Below, piece after piece: positions 8,282 through 16,037 of a stretch of 33,853 nucleotides of DNA. Positions within the stretch are counted from its first letter, which is position 1; every line of letters begins with the position of its first letter. Made by a program: the position numbers and the translations under genes. This DNA is from Verrucomicrobiota bacterium JB022 (GTDB lineage Bacteria; Verrucomicrobiota; Verrucomicrobiia; Opitutales; Oceanipulchritudinaceae). The stretch lies in the NCBI GenBank assembly GCA_030673845.1, contig JAUTCQ010000010.1:1-33853 (forward strand), given 5' to 3'. The notes beneath the pieces are model-generated. The model was not told the origin of the DNA, did not search any database, and saw nothing but the letters and a program-made list of their open reading frames with translations.

Positions 8282-9433
8282 CTAGTCGACCCGCAGCAGT
8301 GCGCCCTTGAGGTATTCGCTCTCGGGGAAGTTGAGGCGCACCGGGTGGTCGAGCGGCTGGTTGGTCTGGTAGAGGAGCTGCACCTTGCGCCCGGCATCGA
8401 GGGCGGCGTCGGCCAGCATGTCCAGAAACAGCTCGCGGCTCACGTGCTGGCTGCAGCTGTAGGTGGCGAGGATGCCACCCGGGCTCAGCATCTGGAGCGC
8501 GCGCAGGTTGATCTGCTTGTAGCCGCGCATGGCCCCGGCCACGCTTGCCTTGTTGCGGGCAAAGCTCGGCGGGTCGAGCACGATCAGCTCAAAACGCTCC
8601 TTGTTGTTGGCCGTCAACCAGTCGAAGACGTTGGCTTCAACGAATTCCACCCCCAGCTCGTTGCGCTTGGCGTTCTGGCGGGCCTTGACGATCGCCTCGC
8701 CACTGCTGTCGATGCCGATGACTTCGCGCGCGCCGGCGGCGGCACACTGGAGGCCAAACGCGCCTTGGTTGCAAAAGGCGTCCAGCACGCGCCAGTCGTC
8801 CGCCAGCGAGGCCACCTTCACGTGCTCCTGACGCTGGTCGAGGTAAAAGCCCGTCTTGTGGCTGCCCTCGAGGTCGAGGTGATACTTCAGCCCGTAGATC
8901 TCGTGCCAATCCGGCTCCAGCTTCTTGCCGCTGAGCGTGCGCACCTCCTGCGTCAACCCCTCCAGCTGGCGGGCCGGGGCATCGTTGCGAAAGAGGATCT
9001 CGCTCGGCTCCAGCAAGGCCTGCAACTGCTCGGCAATCATCGGCAGCGAGGCATCGACCCCTGCCGTTTGCGCCTGCACCACCAGCACCTCGCCATATTG
9101 GTCCACGATCAGGCCCGGCAGGTCGTCGGCCTCACTCCAGACCACGCGGCGGTAGGGCTCTTCGTCGCGATTTTCGACTGCGCGCTGCAAGGCTGCCTGC
9201 AGGTAAGCCTCGTCCCACGCCACCTTGCGGGTGGAGTAGCGGCGCCAGGTGATCTGACTGCGCCCGTTGTAAAGGCCCATGCCCAGCGAGCGGCCGCGGC
9301 TGTCTTCCAGCTCCACCGCCTGCCCGTTGAACGACTCCGGCAGGAGGGATTCCAATTCGTTGCTGTAGACCCACGGGTGCCCGCGCAAAACCCGGGCCCG
9401 CTTTGCCGCCGCTTTCAGACGCAGTTTACTCAT
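8282..9433 (-). CDS. rlmI: RlmI-type 23S rRNA m5C methyltransferase
   Basis: This 383-residue SAM-dependent methyltransferase should make 5-methylcytosine in 23S rRNA (C1962 in E. coli). An N-terminal PUA-like segment (RVLRGHPWVYSNELES) is followed by the EEHxYF-like region with TGFYLDQR, characteristic of the RlmI/RlmK group. The SAM-binding part is VLDAFCNQGAFGL, and the catalytic motifs are LDPPSFARNK and YSCSQHVS, whose cysteine is expected to be the nucleophile. The start at MSKLRLK is preferred; two further in-frame starts lie within 12-18 bases. The orthologue call is by family; the exact target base is inferred. Confidence 0.9.
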   Translation of the reverse strand: MSKLRLKAAAKRARVLRGHPWVYSNELESLLPESFNGQAVELEDSRGRSLGMGLYNGRSQITWRRYSTRKVAWDEAYLQAALQRAVENRDEEPYRRVVWSEADDLPGLIVDQYGEVLVVQAQTAGVDASLPMIAEQLQALLEPSEILFRNDAPARQLEGLTQEVRTLSGKKLEPDWHEIYGLKYHLDLEGSHKTGFYLDQRQEHVKVASLADDWRVLDAFCNQGAFGLQCAAAGAREVIGIDSSGEAIVKARQNAKRNELGVEFVEANVFDWLTANNKERFELIVLDPPSFARNKASVAGAMRGYKQINLRALQMLSPGGILATYSCSQHVSRELFLDMLADAALDAGRKVQLLYQTNQPLDHPVRLNFPESEYLKGALLRVD

Positions 9434-9493
9434 CCCGCCCAGCATGGGCACGAAACCGACGCCCGCTCAAGCGCAATTACAGCCCGCAGCGTC

Positions 9494-10141
9494 TCAGCGT
9501 TCTTTTGGCAACGCGTTTAGCTCGTCCAGAACGACGATTTGCCCTTTGGAGCTGAATCCAACGACCAGCTCGTATCGCCCGTCTTCGGTGGTCACGACAA
9601 AGGTCGGTTCCTCAATGTCGAAGCTGGTGTAGGGCCACCAACGTGTCATTTGTTGGGTGGAAAAAGCGGTTATGGCAAAGTTGCCTCCAGCCGTTGCCGT
9701 ATTGAAGAACGCTTCCGCGATGGCTTGGGCCTGCTCCGCCCCTTGGACAAGGACGCCTTCGCGGCCCTTGGCAGAGGGGTTACCAGGGTCCCGGATCTCC
9801 ATGACGGCGAGGCCCTCACTCTTTTCCGCGCCATGATCTTGCAGTGCGCTCCATGCGCCCGGGTTTACAAAGACAATGTCGCCCACCACGCTGGGATCAC
9901 GGTTTTCGATGGCCGAGCGCAGCCGCTGGGCGGCCTCATTTACGACGGCGTCGTCCGCCACCACATAGCGCACCCGTGCGGGAATGGCCCCCGGTCGTAG
10001 ATCCGGGCTGCGTCCTTCCATTGCTGGCAGGGCACTGCCTTGCGTGTAGACGGGGCGGTTGTCTCCGCCGGTAGAGGTGGTGGCGCAGCCAGCAAGCAGA
10101 AGCGCGCCGAAAAGCAGGGCGGGGTAAGCAGCAGGAGTCAC
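9494..10141 (-). CDS. Predicted lipoprotein, function unknown
   Basis: This 215-residue protein has a type II signal peptide: a hydrophobic stretch ending LLAGC, with the lipidated cysteine at about residue 19, and then the polar ATTSTGGDN. The mature part has mixed alpha/beta character with repeated references to a variable residue pattern (RYVVADDAVVNEAAQRLRSA, then GDIVFVNPG) but no motif I can name. The start codon is GTG at 10141, since no in-frame ATG precedes the signal peptide. It lies 64 bases downstream of the LptF/G-type permease gene on the same strand. An envelope role is likely from localisation alone. Confidence 0.75.
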   Translation of the reverse strand: MTPAAYPALLFGALLLAGCATTSTGGDNRPVYTQGSALPAMEGRSPDLRPGAIPARVRYVVADDAVVNEAAQRLRSAIENRDPSVVGDIVFVNPGAWSALQDHGAEKSEGLAVMEIRDPGNPSAKGREGVLVQGAEQAQAIAEAFFNTATAGGNFAITAFSTQQMTRWWPYTSFDIEEPTFVVTTEDGRYELVVGFSSKGQIVVLDELNALPKER

Positions 10142-10205
10142 GTATGGATCCTGAGACTGTAAAACGTGATCTGCAAGACCTGAGTCCTGCGCTTCTTCAC
10201 GTCAC

Positions 10206-11327
10206 TCACGCCGGCTTCGACGCTCGCCAGGTCATCCAGATGGCGAGGGCGACCATGAGGATGTTGGGCACGGCGGCGGCCATCAGGGGGCTGAGGGCTC
10301 CACCGGCGAGCAGGCGGCAGATGACGGCGGCCACGATGTAGACCAGCAGCAGGCCCGCGCTTTTGGAGATCCCAATGAAAGGGTTCGTACGCACTCCGCT
10401 GAGGGCAAAGGGCACCGTGAGGCCCACCACGATGAGGCAGCGCAGGGGGTTGAAGAGGATCGACCAGTATTGCACCTGGTAGGGGATCACGCGCACGTCC
10501 TCGTCGGCCTCCAGAAAGCCCAGCAGGCGCGAGAGCTGGAAGAACGAGAGGTCCTTCGGTTTCTTTTCGAGGAACTTCATCAAGTCGGGCTGCTCGTCGA
10601 GCTGCATGAACTCACGCTCGCCGAAGGCCTGGCTGCGGATGGCTTCGCCCGTCTCGGGGAGGAACTCGGTGATGCGCCCCTCCTGCAGCACCCAGCGCTG
10701 CGTCAGATCGTCGTAATAGCCTTGGTTGGCGGCGATGCGCTCGGTCTCCCGCTGCGCGCCGTTGAGCTGCGAGATCGTGACCCCGTAGGCGCGGTAGTTG
10801 TATTCGTTGAAGCGGTTGATGAACCAGAGCCGCCCCTCGTCTTCGTTGTAGAAAGTGAGGTTGTAGAGCAGGCCGATGTCTTCCTCGTCGATTTGCTGCT
10901 GCCGGGCGGCCTCGTATTTGAGGTTGCTCATGGTCAGGCGCGATTGCTCGACCGACCAAGGCACCACCTCGGCATTGAGCACAAAGACGGTGGCGGTGAG
11001 AAACGCGCCCATCACCCAGAGGCTGCGCGAGATGTCCCACACGCTGAAGCCGGCGGCGCGCATGGCGGTCGTCTCTTGACGGCGGTGCAGGTCGCCCAGG
11101 CTGTAGAGGATCGAGATGGCGAGCGAGATGGGGATGACGGTGGGTAAGGTCGAGGGCAGCACCACCGCGAAGTAGGTCATCACCTCGTTCCAGTCGGCCC
11201 CCATGCCGCGCAGGTTATCGAGCTTGTTCTGCACCAGGGCGAGCAGTTGCAGGCCCACCAGCGAGATGAGCGTCATGGCAAACACGACCGCCCACTCGCG
11301 CAATATGTATCGATCCAGCCGCCGCAT
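10206..11327 (-). CDS. LptF/LptG-family permease
   Basis: This 373-residue membrane protein belongs to the YjgP/YjgQ family, whose members pair with the LptB ATPase to lift lipopolysaccharide out of the inner membrane. The N-terminal motif RRLDRYILREW is typical of the family. Three helices come first, then a large periplasmic domain (about residues 130-275, with little hydrophobicity), then three more helices; this is the LptF/G architecture. Cytosolic AMRAAGFSVWDISRSLW fits the coupling helix that contacts LptB. A second family member and LptB are not in this window, so LptF cannot be told from LptG. It follows the Fsr-type exporter gene by 64 bases and may be read with it. Confidence 0.9.
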   Translation of the reverse strand: MRRLDRYILREWAVVFAMTLISLVGLQLLALVQNKLDNLRGMGADWNEVMTYFAVVLPSTLPTVIPISLAISILYSLGDLHRRQETTAMRAAGFSVWDISRSLWVMGAFLTATVFVLNAEVVPWSVEQSRLTMSNLKYEAARQQQIDEEDIGLLYNLTFYNEDEGRLWFINRFNEYNYRAYGVTISQLNGAQRETERIAANQGYYDDLTQRWVLQEGRITEFLPETGEAIRSQAFGEREFMQLDEQPDLMKFLEKKPKDLSFFQLSRLLGFLEADEDVRVIPYQVQYWSILFNPLRCLIVVGLTVPFALSGVRTNPFIGISKSAGLLLVYIVAAVICRLLAGGALSPLMAAAVPNILMVALAIWMTWRASKPA

Positions 11328-11391
11328 GTCTGGCCCTAATGAAGGTCAGGCAAAGGGCGGCTGGCAAGGCTCATTCGTCAGAGGCGCGCCA

Positions 11392-12663
11392 TCAGCTGCC
11401 ACGGTCATGCTCGCGCTTCAGCTCGGGCAGGAACACGGTGAGGATGCCGAGCAGCGGCAGGTAGGCGCAGAAGTTGAAGACGAGGCTGATGCCGTAGAGG
11501 TCGGCCACCTTGCCCAGCACCGCCGACGCGATGCCTGCCGTGCCGAAGGCCAGCCCGAAGAACAGGCCCGCCACCATGCCCACGTTGCCCGGCACCAGCT
11601 CTTGTGCATAAACCAGGATCGCGGAAAAGGCCGAGGCCAGGATGATGCCGATGAACACGCTGAGCACAGCGGTCGTCACCAGGCCCACATGGGGCAGGGC
11701 GAGCGAAAAGGGTGCCACGCCGAGGATGGAGAACCAGATCACACGCTTGCGGCCGATCCAGTCGCCCACCGGCCCGCCGATGATCGTGCCCGCCGCCACG
11801 GCCGCCAGCAGCAGGAACAAGTAGAGCTGCGAGGCTGGCACCGACAGGTCGAAACGGTCCATCAGGTAAAACGTGTAGTAGTTGGTCAACGAAGCCAGGT
11901 AGATGTACTTCGAGAAGATCAGCATCACCAGCACGCCCATTGCGAGCACCACGGTGCGCCGCGGGTAGGCGGGCTTGGTCGTGGCGTTCACGACTTTCTT
12001 GGCCGGGGCGCGGTGGCGGTTGTCGCGGTGCCAGATGGCGACGCGCGTCAGCACAAACACGCCCAGCATCGCCAGCACGGAAAAGCCGAGGATCGAGCCT
12101 TGCCCATGCGGCACCACAATCAGGGCGGCGAGCACGGGGCCGATGGCACTGCCCGCATTGCCGCCCACTTGGAAAAGCGATTGCGCCAGCCCGCGACGCT
12201 TGCCTGCCGCGAGGTGGGCGATGCGCGAAGCTTCCGGGTGAAACACGGCCGAGCCTGCCCCGATGAACATCGAGGAGATCAGGATGCTGTGGAAGTCACG
12301 CGAAAAGCTGATGCCGACGAGGCCCAGCAGCGTCACCGTCATCCCCACCGGCAGGCAAAACGGCATGAAGCGGCGGTCGAGCGCGAGCCCCACCAAGGGC
12401 TGCAGGAGCGAGGCGGTGACTTGAAACGACAGCGTAATGAGCCCCAGCTGTGAAAAGCTGAGCTGATACGACTCCTTCAGGATCGGGTAGATCGAGGGGA
12501 GCAGGGCCTGGATCGTGTCGTTGAGCAGGTGCGAAAAGCTGATCGCCACCAGCACCGCAAAGACGGTGTTCTGGGCCACCTTCGCCGGTTCGAGCGGGGA
12601 GCCGACCGGAGGAGGGGGCACGGCGCTTGGACGCACTGCCGTGATGTTCGCAGACTCGGACAT
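11392..12663 (-). CDS. MFS exporter, fosmidomycin-resistance (Fsr) type
   Basis: This 423-residue major facilitator transporter has twelve predicted helices and a polar N-terminal tail. It matches the Fsr branch closely by pattern: SHLLNDTIQALLPSIYP, then QLGLITLSFQVTASLLQPLVG, then GAGSAVFHPEASRIAH and GLAQSLFQVGGNAGSAIGP. Proteins of this branch export fosmidomycin and unknown natural substrates; resistance here is inference. ATG at 12663 is preferred to an upstream in-frame start because the extra 13 residues lack support. The gene lies 54 bases after an AraC-type regulator gene on the same strand, which may control it. Confidence 0.9.
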   Translation of the reverse strand: MSESANITAVRPSAVPPPPVGSPLEPAKVAQNTVFAVLVAISFSHLLNDTIQALLPSIYPILKESYQLSFSQLGLITLSFQVTASLLQPLVGLALDRRFMPFCLPVGMTVTLLGLVGISFSRDFHSILISSMFIGAGSAVFHPEASRIAHLAAGKRRGLAQSLFQVGGNAGSAIGPVLAALIVVPHGQGSILGFSVLAMLGVFVLTRVAIWHRDNRHRAPAKKVVNATTKPAYPRRTVVLAMGVLVMLIFSKYIYLASLTNYYTFYLMDRFDLSVPASQLYLFLLLAAVAAGTIIGGPVGDWIGRKRVIWFSILGVAPFSLALPHVGLVTTAVLSVFIGIILASAFSAILVYAQELVPGNVGMVAGLFFGLAFGTAGIASAVLGKVADLYGISLVFNFCAYLPLLGILTVFLPELKREHDRGS

Positions 12664-12717
12664 AAGGCGGCCCAGTATCTCCGAATGGCGCTGTCTCAGC
12701 AAATCCGCTACTTGGTG

Positions 12718-13632
12718 CTATTGCGTCCCAAAATGGTATTTTTCTCGGATTTGTTCGCGGAAGCGGCTGGGGCTGCAGCTTTCGTAGCGCCGGAAGAAGC
12801 GCCCGAAGTAGGACGGGTCCTTGAAGCCCAGCTCGTAGGCGATCTCCGCCGCCGTCAGCTCGGAATGCAGCAGTAGGCGCTTGGCCTCCAAAAGCTTGCG
12901 CTGCCGTAGGTGCTCGCCCGCTGGTTGCCCCGTCACCTCCGCCACCACGTCGTTGAGGTGGTTTGCGGTTACGCCGAGGGCGCGCGCGTAGGGGGAGAGT
13001 TGAGCCCATGTGCGGTAGTGGCGCTCCACCTCCAGCTGGAAGTAGCGGACGAGAGTCGTGCTCTGGTGGCGGCTCTTGGACACCGGGTAAACCAGCGTGC
13101 GGATGCGGGCCGAGCGGACCAGGATCAGCCGCAGCAGGGCCCGGATCGCTTCCGCCGCGCCCGCCTGAGAGCGATCATATTCGATTTGCAACTGCTGGAA
13201 GAGGTAACGCAGTACGGGCACATCGGCCGGGGGCAGCGCCATCCAGGGGAAGCCTTCGCTGACGTAGAACACCGGCAGCTCCAGCAAAAAGCCGGTCGAA
13301 GTCTCACGCCCCTCGAAAAACTCGCGCGTAAACGAGATCGTGGTGCCGTCGAGCTGCGGCGTGGTCCGCATGGTGTGGACTTCGCCGGGGCTGACGAACA
13401 GCAAGTGGTCTCCGTCGACCTCCTGCTCGCGGAAGTCGTGCATCACCGTGCACGGCCCATGGATCAGGTTGAGCTGAAAGTAGCTGTGGTAGTGCGGTTG
13501 CAACCGTTCCGGCTCCCTCCGCAGCGACTCCTGCAGCGAGACGGCGACGAAGCCCTGCTCACGCAGGCTCGCCCCCGCATCGGCCAACAAGCCGAGGTGG
13601 GGCACCGCACGTCTGCTCGCGGAGGTTGCCAT
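12718..13632 (-). CDS. AraC-family transcriptional regulator
   Basis: This 304-residue regulator has an N-terminal cupin-like sensing domain (HYHSYFQLNLIHG, then DHLLFVSPGEVHTM) and a C-terminal double helix-turn-helix from about residue 210. The second helix pair shows the family signature: LTAAEIAYELGFKDPSYFGR followed by FFRRYESCSPSRFRE. Such proteins bind a small molecule and act on nearby promoters. It is the first gene before the Fsr-type exporter, which is a plausible target. ATG at 13632 is chosen; a GTG two codons upstream is possible. A perfect 13-bp hairpin lies in its upstream region. Confidence 0.92.
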   Translation of the reverse strand: MATSASRRAVPHLGLLADAGASLREQGFVAVSLQESLRREPERLQPHYHSYFQLNLIHGPCTVMHDFREQEVDGDHLLFVSPGEVHTMRTTPQLDGTTISFTREFFEGRETSTGFLLELPVFYVSEGFPWMALPPADVPVLRYLFQQLQIEYDRSQAGAAEAIRALLRLILVRSARIRTLVYPVSKSRHQSTTLVRYFQLEVERHYRTWAQLSPYARALGVTANHLNDVVAEVTGQPAGEHLRQRKLLEAKRLLLHSELTAAEIAYELGFKDPSYFGRFFRRYESCSPSRFREQIREKYHFGTQ

Positions 13633-13681
13633 CCCCACAAGCTGTACGTTTTGTGGCGCCGACGCCAGCTTTGGCAGACGC

Positions 13682-13714
13682 GCAAGGCCGCTCCCCCTGA
13701 TGGAGCGGCCTTGC
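13682..13714. repeat. Perfect 13-bp inverted repeat upstream of the AraC-type gene
   Basis: Arms GCAAGGCCGCTCC (13682-13694) and GGAGCGGCCTTGC (13702-13714) are fully complementary with a 7-base spacer. Neither strand shows a strong T run after it. It sits 50-80 bases upstream of the regulator start, so it could be a leader hairpin, a terminator for incoming transcription or an operator. Confidence 0.65.
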
Positions 13715-13744
13715 TGTCTATGTTCTGGTTCCTGTTTGTAGGTC

Positions 13745-14057
13745 TCTAACTTGAGAGCAGCAGAGAGCAGGCGCGGGCTCTGTTTCAGCTTAGTTGGATG
13801 ATTTGGTCATCATCCCCATTCATTCCCCAATTGGCTCTAAATTCGTTTTCATGGAGAGAGCGGTTGAGGTTCCGATGCTCCCCTCTGATTGCACGCTGAG
13901 TACCAATCCTTTTGGATTGAGCTTATCCTCTTGATAGCGAGTGGCTAAGGCTAGGGCTTCGCTCTGTGTGGCGCTGCCGATGCCTGCTGCAGGTGGGAAA
14001 TATCTCCCGGCACGGGCCTGCCGCTCCTGGGGTTGCTGGGGAAGATTTCCGAACCTC
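13745..14057. other. Intergenic region between the ABC exporter and AraC-type genes
   Basis: No gene with a start codon is supported. On the minus strand one frame stays open for 80 codons (14062 down to 13820) but has no ATG near its beginning and no family match I recognise. It reads plausibly as protein (for example ATRYQEDKLNPKG) and could be a gene remnant. Base composition is lower in GC than the flanking genes. Confidence 0.35.
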
Positions 14058-15824
14058 TCAGGTCAGCCCCTGGTGGCGGCAAAGCTCGGCGTAGAGAGCG
14101 TTGGACTGCTGCAGCTTGCGGTGGGTGCCGATGGCGACGATGCGACCCTTGTCCATTACCACAATGCGGTCGGCATCCATGATCGTGGCGAGCCGGTGGG
14201 CGACGGTGATCGAGGTGCGCCCCTTGAGCAGGCGCTGCATGGCGTCCTTGATCCGGTGCTCCGAGGCGGCATCGAGCGCGCTGGTGGGCTCGTCGAGCAG
14301 GAGCAAGGGCGGGTCTTTGAGGAAGGTGCGGGCAATGGCCAGCCGCTGCTTTTGCCCGCCGGAGAGCTTGGCCCCGCGCTCACCCAGCACGGATTCGAGG
14401 CCGCGCGGCAAATCGCGCACAAAGTCGGCGGCGTTGGCTGCCTCCAATGCCTTCCACATTTGCTCAGGGGACGCATCGGGGCGGGCGAGTCGCAGGTTGT
14501 CGGCGATGGTGCCGGCAAAGAACAGGCTCTCCTGCATCACCAGCCCCAGACGGGCGCGCAAGTCGCTCTGGAGTGCGTGGCGGATGTCGAGGCCGTCGAT
14601 CAGCACCGCCCCGCTGTCGGGGTCGTAAAACCGCATCAGTAGCTGGATGAGGGTGCTTTTGCCTGCGCCGCTGGGGCCGACCAAGGCCACGTTTTCGCCC
14701 GGCGCGATCTGGAGATTCACATCGTGCAGCACGGGGCCTTCTTCCTCCTCCGCCACGGGGTAGCGAAAGTGGATCCCGCGAAATTCCACCGCGCCGCGCA
14801 CCGGGCTGGGGAAGGCCTGTGGGGCGTCTGGGTCTTTGACCAACGGGCTTTCAGCAAAGAAGGCGAGCAGGCGGTCGACGGCCGCCGTCGCGCTCATCAG
14901 CACGGCAAACGACATCACCAGCCCCTGCACGACCCCCGCCAGTTGCATCCAGTAGCCCCAGAACGCCACCAGATCGCCGCTCTTCAGCGTGCCCTGCACG
15001 ATCAGGTAGGTGCCGAAAAACAGGATCACGAACGGTGCGCCAAACTTGGTAAAAGTCTGCATCCCATCGGTAAAGACGTGCTGATACCACGTCACTTTCT
15101 CGCGCCGCTTCAGCAGGCTGTCCGACTTTTGGCGCACGCGGTCTTCGGCATGGTCTTCCCGCGAAAATGCCTTTACCAGGCCCACGAGCCCCACGTATTC
15201 GGTGATGGTGGCGGAGGCCTCGCCCGAAGCGTCGCGCACGCTGCGGTTCCAACGGCGCAGGCGGGGCATGGCCAGCACGCTTGCGTAGGCCACGACCAAC
15301 AGCATCAGCAGGCACACGAGCGCCAGCCGCCAGTCGATTGCAAACATGAAGATGAGCGACGAGATGAGCAGGGGCGGGCACCAGATGATGGCCGCGAAGG
15401 GCCCGATCGCCTGCGACACGCTGTCGAGGTCGCCATTGAGCCGCGCATTGATCTCGCCCACCTGATAGCGGTGAAAAAAGTCGACCGAGAGCCCCTGGAT
15501 GTGCCGGTAGAGCTCGACCTGCAGGTTACGGCAAAAGCGCATTGCCGCGAGGTTGAACAGCACATGGAAGAAATAGGCGCTAGGCAGGAATACGCATATG
15601 ATGGCGACCCCCGCCCACACCGTCGGCCAAAGGTCGTGGGCGACAAAAGCCGACGCGTCGGTCTCGACCCCGTTGAGCACTCGCCGGAAGAAAAGCGGGA
15701 TGGAGGAGTGCCCCAGTGCATCGACCAAGCCGAGCAGTGCCCCGGCTACGAAGATGTGCCGACTCCCGGCCATGAAGCGGCTCAGGTTGCGCCACGAGGT
15801 ACGGACATGCGTAGGAGCAGACAT
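14058..15824 (-). CDS. ABC exporter, MsbA-like half-transporter
   Basis: This 588-residue fused protein has an N-terminal six-helix membrane domain (about residues 20-320) and a C-terminal ATPase. The ATPase shows every motif: Walker A GPSGAGKST, Q-loop MQESLFF, signature LSGGQKQR, Walker B LLLLDEPTSALD and the switch histidine in VAHRLAT. It should work as a homodimer exporting lipids, drugs or peptides from the inner membrane. It is divergent from a TonB-dependent receptor gene, with 213 bases between them, so shared regulation is possible. It is close in pattern to MsbA/LmrA-type exporters, but the substrate cannot be read from the sequence. Confidence 0.92.
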   Translation of the reverse strand: MSAPTHVRTSWRNLSRFMAGSRHIFVAGALLGLVDALGHSSIPLFFRRVLNGVETDASAFVAHDLWPTVWAGVAIICVFLPSAYFFHVLFNLAAMRFCRNLQVELYRHIQGLSVDFFHRYQVGEINARLNGDLDSVSQAIGPFAAIIWCPPLLISSLIFMFAIDWRLALVCLLMLLVVAYASVLAMPRLRRWNRSVRDASGEASATITEYVGLVGLVKAFSREDHAEDRVRQKSDSLLKRREKVTWYQHVFTDGMQTFTKFGAPFVILFFGTYLIVQGTLKSGDLVAFWGYWMQLAGVVQGLVMSFAVLMSATAAVDRLLAFFAESPLVKDPDAPQAFPSPVRGAVEFRGIHFRYPVAEEEEGPVLHDVNLQIAPGENVALVGPSGAGKSTLIQLLMRFYDPDSGAVLIDGLDIRHALQSDLRARLGLVMQESLFFAGTIADNLRLARPDASPEQMWKALEAANAADFVRDLPRGLESVLGERGAKLSGGQKQRLAIARTFLKDPPLLLLDEPTSALDAASEHRIKDAMQRLLKGRTSITVAHRLATIMDADRIVVMDKGRIVAIGTHRKLQQSNALYAELCRHQGLT

Positions 15825-15947
15825 ACGAGAGCGATCGGAACGACTGTCTTCGATAGAACATCGGGCAGGCCCTGTCCATCCCGCTCTGGTGTATGGCCGG
15901 TTATTCCAAGCTTTTGCCGATGATTCGGAAGTATGGCTGCAATAAAC

Positions 15948-15972
15948 TTTGATTAATCAAAATTGACAATTT
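15948..15972. promoter_or_regulatory. Two abutting inverted repeats in a divergent promoter region
   Basis: TTTGATTAATCAAA (15948-15961) is a perfect 14-bp palindrome. It is immediately followed by AAATTG-A-CAATTT (15960-15972). They sit in a distinctly AT-rich patch between the divergent ABC exporter and TonB-dependent receptor genes. This is a natural place for a repressor or activator site. A TTGACA hexamer lies within the second repeat, but no well-spaced -10 box follows. Confidence 0.45.
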
Positions 15973-16037
15973 GAAAACTGTACGAATCCCTTTCGAGGCA
16001 TTCCGGTTCGTGCCGAGCCGGGCGTGCTTTTCGAAAT

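Noticed and set aside
15949-15960. FNR/CRP-like box TTGAT-ATCAA
   Set aside because: The spacer is 2 bases, whereas FNR half-sites are 4 apart; kept only as a generic palindrome.
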